From Sipunculus nudus (taxonomy: Eukaryota; Annelida; Sipuncula; Golfingiida; Sipunculidae), in the NCBI GenBank assembly GCA_026874595.1, contig CM049322.1:59214886-59278885 (forward strand): a stretch of DNA of 64,000 nt. Direction: 5' to 3'. The notes beneath the pieces were generated by a model that did not search any database, was not told the DNA's origin, and saw only the letters and a program-made list of their open reading frames with translations. Within the stretch, counting starts at the first letter, position 1, and the number at the start of each line of letters is the position of its first letter. Positions 23,653 through 36,995 of the stretch are shown here, one piece after another. A program made the position numbers and the translations under genes.

Positions 23653-24932
23653 CAGTGGAACCCCACAATTTCGACTACCCTGGGGACTGAGCAAAGTGGT
23701 CGTAATTTGGGGGTGGTCGTATTTGTGAAACTCCTACCCTGGTCGCATATAACACGCTGATAATTAATGTGTATCAGAGTTTATCTATTACATCTCTTTA
23801 ATGTGAATTATAACAAAATATTTTACTTAGCGGAGCATCCTTATTATGAATTTTGTGTGTGTAGCTGAACATGTTTATTCATGATAAAAATTAATATACA
23901 TGTACACATACGTAGTGACTGATGATTAACAAATAATAACACTAAGGTAATACGTATACATGTACACATACGTAGTGACTGATGATTAACAAATATTAAC
24001 ACTAAGGTAATACGATTACAACCTACTGAATGCATATTGAACATAATACGTGGCTGTCATATATTTAGCCTTCCGCTTGAGTATATATTGCGTGCACTTG
24101 AGTTTTCTCGACGCTAAACGCTGAGCCATTTGGTGATGACTGCGCGTGGTGTTACCGCCTTGATTAACGCCACTTCATCCTTCAAGGAGAGCTCTTTCAG
24201 AGGCATGGTTGCCTATAAGCAAGCAATTTAAATGCAAACTTAACAAAGTAGAGAAATAAACTGACAACGATCTATCAGAAAAGGCAAGTTAATGTAAGGG
24301 ATTTCCCCCTATGCAAGCTTTATTTATACATTTTACTGACTGCTCAATACTCAATGTCAGTAAGGTATGAACACATTTAGGATTAACTAGTTCGTTAATT
24401 TTACCAATGAGGATCGAACAACATGTGATGAGTTGAAATATTAAGCCCGCAACCCCACACTTAGGGTAGCTGTAATACAGGTGATCACTGAGGGGCAATT
24501 AGCATCTGACCCCAGGTCAGACCGGCTCATTAAGTAATCAGGCCGATGGTTACGCTCTTTGATCTTTAACCTACACCTCAACGAGTCTCAGCGAAGACAC
24601 CGAGTCGGGAAGATATGCGGGACCAGATTAACACTCGGGTTAAGAAACCTTGTTACCCGCTTTGATCTTTCGTTAAGGCGCCTGTGACAAGACGCAGCCA
24701 TTGACTCGTGACAAATGTTGGTTCAGTACTTCTCGGCGGTGGTCGCATTAATGCTGGGGCCAGGAAATCTAGTCGTAATTCTGAATTCAGAGGTGGTCGT
24801 AATTTTGAGTCATCTTTAAACAGAAATAAACTAAAAAAAAATCGGGACCAAGCAAAATGGTCGTAATTATGGGGTGGTCGTAATTGTGGGGTGGTCGTAA
24901 TTGTGGGGTGGTCGCAAGGCGGGGTTCCACTG
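23653..24932. mobile_element. TA-flanked DNA transposon, non-autonomous
   Basis: The ends are CAGTGGAACCCC at 23,653-23,664 and its reverse complement GGGGTTCCACTG at 24,921-24,932. TA dinucleotides sit immediately outside both ends (23,651-23,652 and 24,933-24,934), as in Tc1/mariner/pogo insertions. Just inside each end are GGTCGTAATT(N)TGGGG repeats, two at the left and three to four at the right, resembling subterminal transposase-binding arrays. No transposase frame is present in 1,280 bp. The pogo/Tigger-like assignment rests on the CAGT start and the TA duplication and is an inference. Confidence 0.85.
23896..24015. repeat. 60-bp tandem duplication
   Basis: Two near-perfect copies with a 60-bp step (TATACATGTACACATACG starts at 23,896 and 23,956), differing at about one internal base. 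It lies inside the TA-flanked transposon. Confidence 0.9.
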
Positions 24933-24934
24933 TA

Positions 24935-26290
24935 CATTCATACGGTGACGAAGAGAGATAGACATGAAGTTTAACACTAATATAAATATCGTATGTTAAT
25001 CTCATAGTTATACTAAGGTCCGTGGTAACTGACTAAATGCAGAAAAGAACAATTGAGAAGAGAAATGACCAAGAAATAAAATCGAGGGATGAAAATGTTG
25101 GTGTCATATTCTGTTTTGTCGGCCTTCATTAACTAGTTAAACCTGGTTTTCTGAGCTCTATCCGTGAGATATTCAACTTGTTGTGACATCGGGCCTGATG
25201 AGAGGAAAATTTTAAGTATCACTATGGATCATGCTTATATTGTGTCAGATTAATGAAATTCAAGGTTAGCTAACACATGAGTACCAGGTTTGTAACGTGT
25301 ACAATGCAGCAAATCGTATGATGATATACTGTTTTAATTTTATAACAAGCCTTTGCTGCTTTTTAAATTTTTATGGTAGATGTCGAAATGTCTCTGGTTA
25401 TATGTAAATAGGCTTGGGTCATTTTCTTAGGCTCTTAAATGTCAGTCTGATGAGTTAAGAAGTGGTTAATTTATTTATTTGCAATTCTCGTCAACTGGTT
25501 ATATATTTTTACTTCAATCTAAAACTTTATTTCCAGTCTGGTCATTCTGCAGCGTCATATGACAAACCATCCGTGTTGTCACTTTAGCATGTTTCCTTTG
25601 TATTATTGCACGCTGCAAGCAAACTGTCACCATTGCTCATCTTTAAATGTAAATAACATAAGTTTGTGATACGTGGCACATGGGAATCCGGTCCCATGCA
25701 ATATTCACCAGAGGGCTCTACAGAACACTTTATCGATGTAAAGGCGTCTGTGGGTTTTTTTTGTCAAATACACAGGTTCGGATTAACTTTACAATTTTCC
25801 ACATGATTGTTTAACTGAATGAAAGCTTAAGATAATATACCTATCTTGAAGGCTATTCTGTTCTAGTCTATAGCCCTCAAAATAATGGTAAAGACCTGTT
25901 ATACATGTTCCACAATAAAGCAATGAAATTCTTTACTCAGCTTTACATGGATGGGCAGAACTGGCCAGTTGTATTTGCCAGTATATAAAGCATCTATGAA
26001 ACAATAAAAATGAGCTGGTGTGTAATATGTCGATCTGTTCAAGTTGTTTAAATTAGTTTTACGAGTTCTTTGTTCCACGGAAACTATGTGAAAAGCAGGC
26101 ATAGAAACTCCAGAATGCTAGATATAGCATCCTGGTTGGCTTCATGTACTTTCATGCCTACTATACAATATGATATTAATCTTGAAAGACCGAGATAATT
26201 GAGACACAAAACCGATTCACCATTAAACTGTATTCACATGTATTTAAAGGGTACCTAAACGAGTTAGTCAACTCGAGGGTGCTAGACGGA
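24935..26290. other. Non-coding stretch
   Basis: No supportable gene, RNA or repeat. Short frames only. Confidence 0.5.
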
Positions 26291-26291
26291 C

Positions 26292-26560
26292 CGAAGCTTA
26301 AAACAACCCTTCTGTTACATCTTAGTTCCTCTGTAATTTGATCAAAACAACACAACATATCCAAATGTACCGATTGGTTTCATCAATGTTTTTTCGGAGA
26401 TAGGTAAATGACTTTGGCTTCAAGTTATGTCAAACTTCGCTATCAGCTTAAGTTTCAAATGATTTTCTCCGTAATAATGTGGCAGAGTGACATTTTTGTT
26501 AATTGAATTTAAAGGGGGAACTGGAAGTAGATATAAATGTTAGCAGAAGTATGAGCTTCA
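26292..26560. repeat. Dispersed repeat, copy 2
   Basis: Homologous to 1-270, same orientation, with scattered substitutions. The left edge begins about AAGCTTAAAACAACCC and the right edge about GTATGAGCTTCAT, the same limits as can be followed in copy 1. Confidence 0.75.
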
Positions 26561-29500
26561 TATATTTTATCCATTCTTGAAACGTAAGGATTAAGGATTT
26601 AAAATATTGAATATATTTATTTCTATGCAAAGAGTATTTACCATGTTAAGGGTTCTGTCTTTTCTTATTTTAATTCTTTCCTGTGTGATCTTTTTACCTA
26701 CTCGTTAATTTAGAATATGTGATATTCCTAAAGGAATTTGAAGTTATAAGAATAGTTGAAGGACTTAGTAGGGAAAGCATCTATGCCTTTAATACATCAC
26801 TAATTACTGTTGTAATATAATGTCGATTTGTAATTTATAAATACGTTCCTACATTATAAATATTCAAGATATTTCTGTGTTTATAAAAATCATCAAACCT
26901 CTATAACATGTACATAAACATAATACAGAGGAAATGACGAAACATTTCTTCTAAAAGAAGATACGTCTGGTATTTAATCCATACAAGTACATCTAAGTAC
27001 CGACTAAATGTGTTGGTAAAGTTTTTGACGCCTCAGTCCTCATGTATGTCAGGTAATGAATCAGGGTCACGTTTCTATGACAACGACCTGCTCTGTCAAG
27101 AGGTTTGAACTTTTAGATAACATACGTTTCTCTATAACCAGTGACGGGTCGTTACAGTTCAAACATTAATCGATAATATAGCATTATAAAACAATATACA
27201 GACAAAGACGTCAAATATATGTGTGTATATTAGCAATTAGAAAGTGTAAACGTTTTAACTGTCTAGGTAAATAAATCAAGTACAGATGATAAAAATTATA
27301 GTAGTGGAATATACTAAAATGTACATTGTATAAACATTAACATGATAACATGAAAATCTTCTATTCGCAATTTTGTCGGTTTTATGAATTATAATGTATA
27401 AATTATATTCTAATTAGTAGAAATAAACATTTTTAGATGTTATTCGCTTGCTATAATTAGCATGGACGATACGTATTTACTAAATAGACATTTAAATAGT
27501 TGTTATAAAGTATTCACAGAGCCCTTTTTACTTAAATTAATCTGCAGTCTGAGCAAAATACAAAAAAATGATATGCCTTATGTATTTAATCACCGTGATT
27601 GTTCTATACACGATTAACCGAAAACGACGCATTAGTTAATATTAACCTATATTGATGAGTATCAAATTGTCATAGGCGGTAATAAATAACGAAGGCTCGA
27701 GGGCTAGGACAGATCTGATGCTAACACTTAATACTGCAATGAATCATTAACGTGAAGACAGTCATGGTATATATTGCTTGTTATGTTTACACATATATGT
27801 AGCATAAATACAAAATACATATTTTGAAAAGGACACATCCTTCCAGGTTGCCATCGCCAATTATAACCATTCTGGTACTCGACACAGATGTATTATCGCT
27901 AAAATTATATTAAATATTTCAATGATAATTTCCATGATAAGAAAATGTGTTGAAATTATTAAAAGAACAGGAAAGCAATCTGCAGTTATGCAAAGACGAT
28001 GAAGCCAAAATCTTTTTTTTAAGAAAGTCCATCTAGAGCATGTAGTAATATCTTAAAATTAATAAAAGTTTACTCTGAACTACACCTATGGTGATAGTCA
28101 ATGAAAGTCCACCATAATCATAATATTCATTATATTTATCTAGTGAAAGATACAGATAATGTTAAAAATAATCAATTACACCTTAATCATAATTTCGGAT
28201 AGACATTTGATAACTTATCAATAAGAAAGTAAAAACTGATAGAATGAACACGGGGAGGGCCCTCGGCCTCGATTTGGTATTGAACTACTGATGTGGTGTG
28301 TCATAAATGAAATAGTATTTCAGCATATATACTAAAATCCTGCCGTGATTAAGTTCTTCTCTTATATTGTTCAACCTTTAGTTTGGATTAAGCTGTGTCC
28401 GGGTATGCATACACATACATTCTATTTTTTTATATTTCGAAATTATTATTATAAAATGTTTAAACTGAATTTAAAAGAAAATATTTTTTTAAGATTAAAT
28501 CACAAAAAAACCATAATACCACAAAGTGTCCTATCAGATTATTACCTAGATCACAAAAATGTACATTGAAGTTTCCAGTTTGATGTACATGCTAATTTTA
28601 TTAGATAAAATAGAAAAATGAAAAAAATACCTTTTTAAATCAGGTATATACACTGTTGGTTGGATGAGGAAGACACAATATCATGATATTATGCTAATTA
28701 ATATAGTTTGTAAACTACACTTTAATTGTGAAATTTATATACAATTTGATATATGTTAAAAACAAAACAGTTTTTACTCTCCTGAAGCAAGGACTTCCTC
28801 ACAACATGACCATTCTCACTTTATGGCAATACACCACTTAGTTGATACATGATTAAATGATTGTAATCCATGTGATACAATACAAAATAAAAAATGAAGG
28901 GTTAGTCTAAAAAGAATGTATTAAACATAGAAAAGTATAACATTGATCTTGTTGACTTTCATTTAGCTGACAGAAATAAATGTAATAAATACATTTATTT
29001 ATGTTATGGCCTTCCAAATCTTGAGTAAAAGCTACCACCTTTCAGATCATAAAAGAATACATCTTTATGTTTACATGCTGGTAAAAATAAATCAACAGTG
29101 CAAAACGGAAAAATGACTTATAGTCAGCTGAGATAATAAAACCCACTCTCATCTTAAGCTGATTTTTATGCTGATAGGAATAATATTCAAAAGTCTGTGA
29201 TTAAGATAGCATCGGTCCCCGGCTAAAACGAGAACTTACGACTTGTGTCCGAGGCGCTGCCTAGACCATAGAAGAAGGGAAAAAATTAAAGTTTGACGTG
29301 CGCCTTATCACGAGGTTCACATTTAAATTATATTTTGCAAGGTAAACGTAGATGCGCATTTAGACCATTTAGATACTAACATATTTTAAACGACTATATG
29401 TTTGGACTTTCTAGTTCATATCCACATTTTTAAGAAATATAAATATTTGAGCCGGCCACACGACAACCCCCATAATCAAAAGTTTGACTACGTTATGCAA

Positions 29501-29770
29501 AGACATACCTACCGCTACATGGATACACACATACTTGTGAATTCAAATAACTGAATAAGTAATGGATTTTTAACTAAATATTCTGCCCATCTCTTTTTTA
29601 GATAAGTCAGTTGTATAATTTTTCTTGGCTATAAAATACTCAAGTCTTGCATATTCCGATATTAACTGTATACATGCTTCAACATTGAGCTATTGTTTTG
29701 TCTTCCTACACGGCTCAATATATCTTTTACCTAAAATTCATATAATATTAATTAAATCATTTTCCTCTTT
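26561..29770. other. Non-coding stretch
   Basis: No supportable gene. It contains the sister (27,690-27,920) of the repeat at 18.76-19.01 kb. The rest is AT-rich without visible structure. Confidence 0.5.
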
Positions 29771-31522
29771 GTTACCATAAAATATTTCAGTTCTGAACTG
29801 TTAAGTTTATATTTTGCCTCTGACACCATATTTCAAGATCATTCCAAAACTAATTTGTCATACTGCACTCCCAGAAAAGGTGCATTAATGTTTCTCAATC
29901 TGTATTACAGAATGTGCAATAATCAAAATATTGAATTTTCCATTTTTTTAACCAATAATTATTCACAAAAAATATCTTGTAAAAACTTATATTGGAAATA
30001 AGACTTCGCATCATGCAAAACTTTATGTGGCAGATGATAAACCCAAGAACAATTTTCTGGTATAATTGATACATATTTGGACACTTTTGGTTTCACCTGT
30101 GGACAAGGGCACAAATTTTGCTTTATAATAGTATATATCTGTTTTGATGACATTTTGCTTAGTGGTATCATTCGGTTATGACACATTACATATGATTCAT
30201 TTTAGGAACTTACTTCACATTCTTTGTTGTCATTCCATTCAGTTTCAGTACTTAAAGTATCACTTTCTCTATTGAGTTGTAATTTCATTACCTGAACTAC
30301 TAATGTGTACCCCTGAAGGAAATGAGCCCCTTTAAGTCCTTTTGACTTCCAATATTCAAATGAGATGATATGGTTCCATTTATCAAACAGATTCTGTATT
30401 CACTTAATGTCAATTTTATTAAAGCTTGGCAAAAAAATAGTTTCTCCATTCCATACAAAATGTTGATTATGCCCTATATACTGTTCTTTTATGCCTATAT
30501 GTAAAAATTAATCTATTTTAAAAGATACCAACTCTATATGATATTCCTGTAAAAATCCCCTAACATATCTTAATTTAAAAATTTTGGGTCATAGTTACAA
30601 TCAAATAAAATGCGAACATTACTGCAGACTATTTTTAAATTGTAATTCCATAACTGTATCTATTGTCCACGTTCACTCCTTAGATATCTCTGAATCCACT
30701 GAACTCTTGAAGCTAGAACCATTAATTCTAAGTGTGGTGCTTTCATGCCTCCTTTACTTAGATCTTTTGTCAGCACTGATCTCTTTATTCTTTCCCTTTC
30801 ATCATTCCATCAAAAGGTAAATATAATTTATTGATTATTTTCTTTAATTCAGCTGAGATACAACAATTTGAAAATATGTATAGAAATTTTGATATAACAA
30901 AACTTTTAACAATTTGAACTTTTCCTTAGAGTGTTAAATTTTTTTGACGCCAGAGTTTTAATGTCTTGTTCTTTTTATTTATCTTTAATTCTATAATAAG
31001 GGTATCGCATGCTTCTTTATATATATACCCCAAGGAGTATAATGGGCTTATCTGGCCAACTTATACCTAATTGCTTTGCTGTATTGGATCAAGTCTTTCC
31101 TAGCCTTCTGATTTCTCTCTATTTATCTTAAGGCCACTGTACCTCCCAAACTCTTCAACTCTCCCTTATAATATCTTGCCAGATTTTATATCAGATACTG
31201 TGGCTATTGTGTCGTCTGCATATTGTAGTAATTTTATTTTTCCCGTCCCAATTGGAAGTCGATTATTTGTGGATCTGCTCTTATTTTAGTGAACAGTATT
31301 TCCATAATTAATATAAATATTGAAGGGGACAGAGGATCACCCTGTCTGGCACCTCTTTCCAATTCAAAATATGTAGAGGTTTCTCTATACAGCTGCTAAT
31401 ATCTGTATATAAGAATTTGTTCCATTATTCAAATTTATTGTCAAAATGGAATTTCTTAAGCACTGCAAACAAAAACTCCCATTCTAAGGAATCAAAAGCT
31501 TTTTCCATATCCACTGAGATAA

Positions 31523-31714
31523 TTATTCTTTTGTATAATCCAGTAAGTCATTTATAAATCTAATTTTGTCTACAATATATCTGTCTTTTACATATCTAAT
31601 TTGATTATGATGAATAAGTTTTTGCATTGAGTTTGTTAATCTTCTAGCTAAGGTTTTTGATATTATTTTATAATCTGTGTTTAAAAAAGAAATTGGCCTC
31701 CAGTTTTTCAACAA
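31523..31714 (-). pseudogene. L1-like RT fragment (NWRPISFLN block)
   Basis: Open 63-codon piece with NWRPISFLNTDYKIISKTLA, then IHHNQIRYVKDRYI, equivalent to the NWRPIsLln.DyKi..K.lA and DQ.gFv.gR.i blocks of L1 reverse transcriptases. It is a segment of the broken element. Confidence 0.9.
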
Positions 31715-33020
31715 CGTAGGTTCTTTCTTTTTATCCAGAAGAGTAATGACAGCTTGTCTTTGTGATGAGGATAATGTTCCATTCGCAAGTGACTTATTAA
31801 AAGAATCAAGTAGTAAAGGACCAAAATTAGGCCAAAGTTTTTTTTTTTATAAAATTCTATTGGTAGCCCATCATTACCCAGACTCTTGCCATTATGAATT
31901 GAATTTATTGTTTGGTGACATTCTTCATTTGTTAGTGGTTTACAAAGAAAATCATTATCTTCTTTTGAAAGAATTGGATTATCAATATCAGACTAATACT
32001 GTTAAATTTGGTCTGCCGACGTAGAGAGATTCGATGAATATAATTTTGTATAAAATTCTTGTTCAAGCTTTAGAATCTCCTTAGGATCTGATGTAAGCTC
32101 TCCTATGTCCTTGTTTAATTTTCGAAAAAAAATTTAAAAATACTTTGAACATTTCCCTACCTTCTCAAACCACCTGACTTTTGCCCTTGATGTTAGACCG
32201 TGGGTTTTATAATTGTCTATTTCCTCCAGTTCTTGTTTAACTGTCTGAATTTCCCTAATGTAATCTTCTTTTATCATTACTATCTGCATCAATGATTTTA
32301 ATCTGTAGATCTTTAACTTGCTTTGTAAATCTCCTTCCCTTTTACTTGCAAATTGTTAATTTTCCTTACATTTATGAATAAAATATGTCTTATTTTGTAT
32401 TTCATTGCTTCCCATTAAATCCTCTGATCATACACATTTTAATATTCTTCTAAACTCTTAGATTTGGCTGATACTATCTCCTTCATTATCTTATAATTTT
32501 TTTTCTAATAACCCTACGTTTAGTTTCCAAATCCCAACCCCCTTATAATTGTTCTATAATACTTCTAAACTAATTTGTAATTTAATACCAGATTTGTCTG
32601 ACTTTACATATGGCAATATATTTGTTTCCTTTGTAAAATCCTGCAAATGTTCTAAAATAAGCCAAAAATCAAACCTTGAAGCTATCTTTTCACTTTAGTT
32701 CTCCAAGTGTATTCTCTTTTAAAAGGATTTTTAATTCGCCAAATATCGGGCAGATTAAGGTCATTGACAATTTCTTTCACCATATTCCCCATGTTTCGAA
32801 AAAGGTTGTCCCACTTCTCTGTCCAGAATTTTACATAAAGCAATATTAAAATCTCCTCCAACCAAGATTCTATCTCCAAATGTAACGTAATCCTGTAGAA
32901 TATATTTTAACTTTGTGAAGAAGGTAACCAGGTCTTTTTGCAATACTGGGAGCATTACATTTACTAATATATACCGGACTTGATCCATGAACAATTCAAT
33001 ATCTAAGGGTCTCCCTTCCC

Positions 33021-33215
33021 TTAATTACACAATACTTTTGAGCTGTCTACATTCAAATTGTGTCTAAACAATACTGCAACACCTCTACTATTTGTTGTTC
33101 CATGCGAATAAAATACAGTTTCATACCATTCATTTCTCCAAATCAGTTCTGTTTCACAACAACTGTGAGTTTCTTGTAAGAGTAAAATATTACAATTTTC
33201 TTTTTTTTTGCCCAT
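33021..33215 (-). pseudogene. L1-like endonuclease fragment
   Basis: The 64-codon piece reads CNILLLQETHS, then WYETVFYSHGTTNSRGVAVL. This is the catalytic QET block and the SRGVaiLf block of the apurinic-like endonuclease domain. The domain continues upstream in another frame (LNVRGLN near 33,260) and downstream (GGDFNIAL near 32,860). Confidence 0.85.
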
Positions 33216-33679
33216 CTGAAGACAGACCTACGTTTAAGCTGAATATTTAAGCCCCTTACATTTAAACTAGGAAGTTTCAGACCTGACATAAAATTGGAAA
33301 TGACAATTTTACATCTGCCTTTAAGTTGTATCAGAAGTTGTAAATCTCCCTTTAATAGTGACGATAGGAGTGTAGATGATATAACACACTTTTCATGAAA
33401 GAAAATCAACCAAGAAACTTGAAATTTCTACCGAAATGCTTACTGCAACATATATATATATGGTGTTAGTTTTATTGATACAAGGCAAGGCAGCATAGAA
33501 CTGACAACGAAACATATGATTATATTTAAATATGGGTAGCCAGTTTATCTTGTATGGGCAACTTGGGTGACCCGTAAATACTAACAAATCTGGAGGGTGA
33601 TTAACGGGCAAGTAACGCATCCCGCCAAGATTTACATTTATCATCCCAATTGTCAAAACTTGGAGTGATATACAACCCC

Positions 33680-33789
<110 letters not shown>

Positions 33790-33799
33790 TAAAATTCAA

Positions 33800-35090
33800 T
33801 GAAAGTCGGCATTCAGTTTAAAGGTTGAACTGGATGCGGGCGTATGCTTCGGCCGAGGTATGCGCTCCGTTATTGTTTTTCTAATTATAGACCTGTATTA
33901 ATTTTGTATTTCTCGGCATGATAAATTACTCAACATCCTTTGATATTTGTTTATGGCCATCACAGCTAATGCAAACAGTATAGATACCATATATCTTTAT
34001 ATGGCTTTAGGTATAGGTGCCCTGTCATTCCTATCCATTTTCAGGTTTTTCTTATTTTTACTTTTGACTTTCCATAGCCCTCTAATAGATGATTAACTTT
34101 CAATGACTGGATTGATTTTTTTTTCAAGTTGCAACTATTGAGACAGAATGCTTTCCTTTGATTATTAATAGAATTTAAATAGAATAGATTAGTGATACAT
34201 TTGTGCTCCCTCAGATTTATTTTTGATATATTTGGGCGAAATGTGACTGATTATCTGATGGTCTTATATAAACGAATACCAGTAAAAGAGGCTGCAGGTC
34301 CCTTTCAGTAAGTCTTAAATCTTGCCGAAGATATGTTCTCCATGCAGAATTTTTATAAATATTTAATTAAAAGGGTTCTAAAAGGTATTCAAAGCAGTCA
34401 AAAGTCGAAAATTATACGGGTACGTGCCCCCTGGTCCGCCTATGTGATAAAATTTCTGCGATAAGTGTCTAGGATATAGCAACTCTTAAAGCAATAGATA
34501 AAATCTAACGAGAGGGGAATAAAATTATTATTATTTGTCACATGCACTACTTTAAAAAAAAATCCCCTCATACAGTTATTTATATATATTTGCCATATAT
34601 TTCACGTTGTCAAAAAAAAATTGCGACAAAATGTATTGCTGTCAAAACACAACAATGATGTATGTAGAAAATTAATTTAAAAATTTAACTTTCTACCTTT
34701 TTGAAAACATCTTCATAGAGAGTGGAATATTTTCTTTACTTTTAAATTTACTTAACCTAATTTACATTATACACTACAACACATGGTATAGCCATGCCAA
34801 ATTTATGTTTTTCAATGTGATTCTGTTTGATAAATCTATTAAATAACTTTCTCTTAAGTCCATTGAGTAAAATTTTCCAAGTCAATAATTTGTTTCAAAA
34901 TAGTCTCTCCTTCAGACAGAGAAGTAAAGAACGCGCCAACTCAGTTTTACTCTAGTGAAAAAGTCGGTATTTCTATTTATATTTCAGATCATCCCGTTGG
35001 TAACATCGAAAGGTAACATTGGCTTGGATTGCGTGCTTGGGTGTAGACTCCAATGTAGAAAATTAGACAATCGACGTCAGGACTTTTCCT
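33800..35090. other. Upstream region of the glycosyltransferase locus
   Basis: No coding sequence is supportable. A frame starting GTG at 34,955 looks signal-like only because it crosses a pyrimidine tract ending in CAG at about 34,988, a possible splice acceptor (TTTATATTTCAG). If that acceptor is used, the exon with the signal-anchor frame would start at about 34,989. Confidence 0.4.
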
Positions 35091-35099
35091 GTGTTGATT

Positions 35100-35366
35100 A
35101 TGTCTGTTTCGTCACGATTCATCCTGATTTTTTGCATCACCACGGGGTTCCTTAGTGTATTTCTGATTGTGACTAATTATGGATTACGAAAACCGGAAGT
35201 CAATGTCACTGACCGACAGGCTGTAACAGCAAATAAATCTGCAACACGTCAGCTCTTGAAAACGTATCCTTTGAGTGACAAGGAATTAAACGGCGCCAAG
35301 CAAAAACTCTATATGCAAGTATCGAAGAAACTGGAGGAGATTGAGGAGAAAAAGAAAACACCATAA
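35100..35366 (+). CDS. Type II signal-anchor frame upstream of glycosyltransferase
   Basis: An 88-residue frame starts with MSVSSRFILIFCITTGFLSV and continues through FLIVTNYGL: a short polar N-terminus and about 20 hydrophobic residues. This is the pattern of a type II Golgi enzyme. The rest is a polar stem with an NVT and an NKS site for possible N-glycosylation and a Lys/Glu-rich end. It closes with TAA at 35,364-35,366. Its position, about 1.6 kb before a glycosyltransferase exon that lacks an anchor, suggests it supplies the membrane anchor. The only in-phase donor inside it is weak (CAA|GTATCG at 35,318/35,319, phase 0), while a strong donor (ACA|GTAAGT at 35,412/35,413) lies after the stop. 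It may instead be a separate upstream ORF. An alternative start at 35,091 (GTG) is not preferred. Confidence 0.5.
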   Translation: MSVSSRFILIFCITTGFLSVFLIVTNYGLRKPEVNVTDRQAVTANKSATRQLLKTYPLSDKELNGAKQKLYMQVSKKLEEIEEKKKTP

Positions 35367-36464
35367 ACGACTGCTTTCTTTTGTCTGCTCTTTATTCCAC
35401 GTGACCGAAACAGTAAGTTGGATGTGTATTCAAACTCTCCTGCCCATCTGTTTAATCACAGGCGTTAGAATCCGTATCTTTGCAGATATTGGCTTGTAAT
35501 TAATTCAATCAGCTTTAAGAATCCAAAACCGTATTATGAGCTTTAAACCAGGATATTACGCCTGCCGGTACTTGTTTATATAGAAAATCAACCCCGATGG
35601 TCCTCAAACGAGCCTACCCCTAATTTACCTCGGATATTTAAAATTAACAGAATTCTTTATAAAATACGCCAGAAAGCACCGAGCCCACCTTGCTCATGCT
35701 GTTCCTTTTGTTTATATCCAGGTATTTACAACAGGTGGGGCCTGATAAATAATGGCAAAAGATTCTTCATACATTTTCAACACATACAATGTCTGGATGG
35801 ATGTTAAAACACCTCCTTAACACCCCCCCCCCCTTTATATTATATACTTTATCTGATAATTTCTTTTATGTTTATATGTTTTTTGTCAATGATTTCTGAA
35901 CGAGAATTGACAGTAATAAAATTTAAGCACTATTCTATCGGACCTTTAAACATAAAGTCACTGACAACTTCCTTTTATTAATGTGAAGGGAGGTTTGTCG
36001 GAAAGACATAACATTTGCAATTTTGGCTGTCGGCGTTTCGGTCAGAATATGTTTCAGATTCAGGCTTCGATAACACAGCATTAACAACATGATCGTCATG
36101 AATCTGTCCGATGCTGCATCAATGTAGACCGTATAACACACAATTAAAAGGTTGTTTTCGAAACAATTATGAAATAAACTACCGCAAAACCTGTTTTGCA
36201 TTTTTCCATAAAGAATTACAGAAGCAAACAAACTTACCGTCAAATATTTGGAAATCTCGACTTGTAACAGAAAAGCTTTTGTTTTAGTATTAATGACAAA
36301 ATGCTCCATATTTTAGTCTACATGCCGACTCGAAAATTTGTTAGAGGCATAATGGAAGTGAAATAAATCTGAAAATTGCTCTGTATTTCGTGATTTAACT
36401 GAAAATAGAGATGTTTTCTCCACTGGTAAATTATACCTTATCTCGCCCTTCCTTTTCATTGCAG

Positions 36465-36535
36465 GTAATTGACAAACACATCTTACGTAAAATTCTGGTC
36501 GGATATATGTATTTTTAAATATGAAGAAAATAAAG
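36465..36535 (+). other. Putative small 5' exon of the glycosyltransferase
   Basis: A strong acceptor (TTCCTTTTCATTGCAG ending at 36,464) and a strong donor (AAG|GTAAGC, intron from 36,536) enclose 71 bases. They contain an ATG at 36,521 that reads MKKIK and leaves the exon in phase 0, matching the phase of the next exon. A stop (TAA at 36,488) lies upstream in the same frame. A transcript using this exon would therefore start translation at 36,521 and lack the anchor encoded at 35,100. The splice sites are read from sequence only. Confidence 0.45.
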
Positions 36536-36995
36536 GTAAGCTTTAACTAATGAATTTGGAGTTTATTTTATAAATGTTACTTTGCAAATGTTAATGATGA
36601 TGATATTTTTTAGGAATATGTTCGAACATCGGAAGGAGACGTAATGTCTCTCAAAGGAAAGGATTATTTTTTATAAATTGAGCATAATATAGTGCGCAAT
36701 GATGGTAATACTAGTAAATGATTAAACCATACAAAATAGTTGAATTTAGGATTCTTAGTAACAGATTATGATAGATCTAGTGTCAGTATCAATGAGGTGA
36801 ACATTTTTAACATACTGAAGTGTAAGGATGGGACGAGTTCGTCAGTATTCGGGAAACAGCATTTTTGCCGAACACTATATTGGCATCTACTATGTACTTA
36901 CTTTGTTTTATTTAGTTAATTTTAATTAGAATGTTAAAGAGTTTCAAATAGTTGTCTAACAAATACATTACATGTATACACCATTATCTTTTTAG

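Larger units (their letters stand above)
29780..33410 (-). mobile_element. Decayed L1-like LINE
   Basis: On the - strand the parts appear in L1 order. An endonuclease region at about 33,409-32,760 reads LNVRGLN, ILLLQETHS, SRGVAVLF and GGDFNIAL. The RT follows, with NWRPISFLNTDYKIISKTLA at 31,714-31,523, GARQGDPLSPSIFILIMEIL near 31,350 and LLQYADDTIATVSD near 31,230. A C-terminal region at 30,186-29,780 has SYFQYKFLQDI and then CTFCN and HLFWEC. The YADD box is intact, but stops and frameshifts are frequent, so the element is not functional. ORF1 is not seen. Length is about 3.6 kb. Confidence 0.9.

Noticed and set aside
24653-24937. - strand ORF rich in HNYDH/TTPQLRPP
   Set aside because: Produced by the subterminal GGTCGTAATT repeats of the TA-flanked transposon.
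34955-35155. ORF beginning with a signal-like MKKSVFLFIFQII
   Set aside because: The start is GTG, not ATG, and the hydrophobic stretch is a pyrimidine tract ending in CAG, better read as a splice acceptor before the 35,100 exon.
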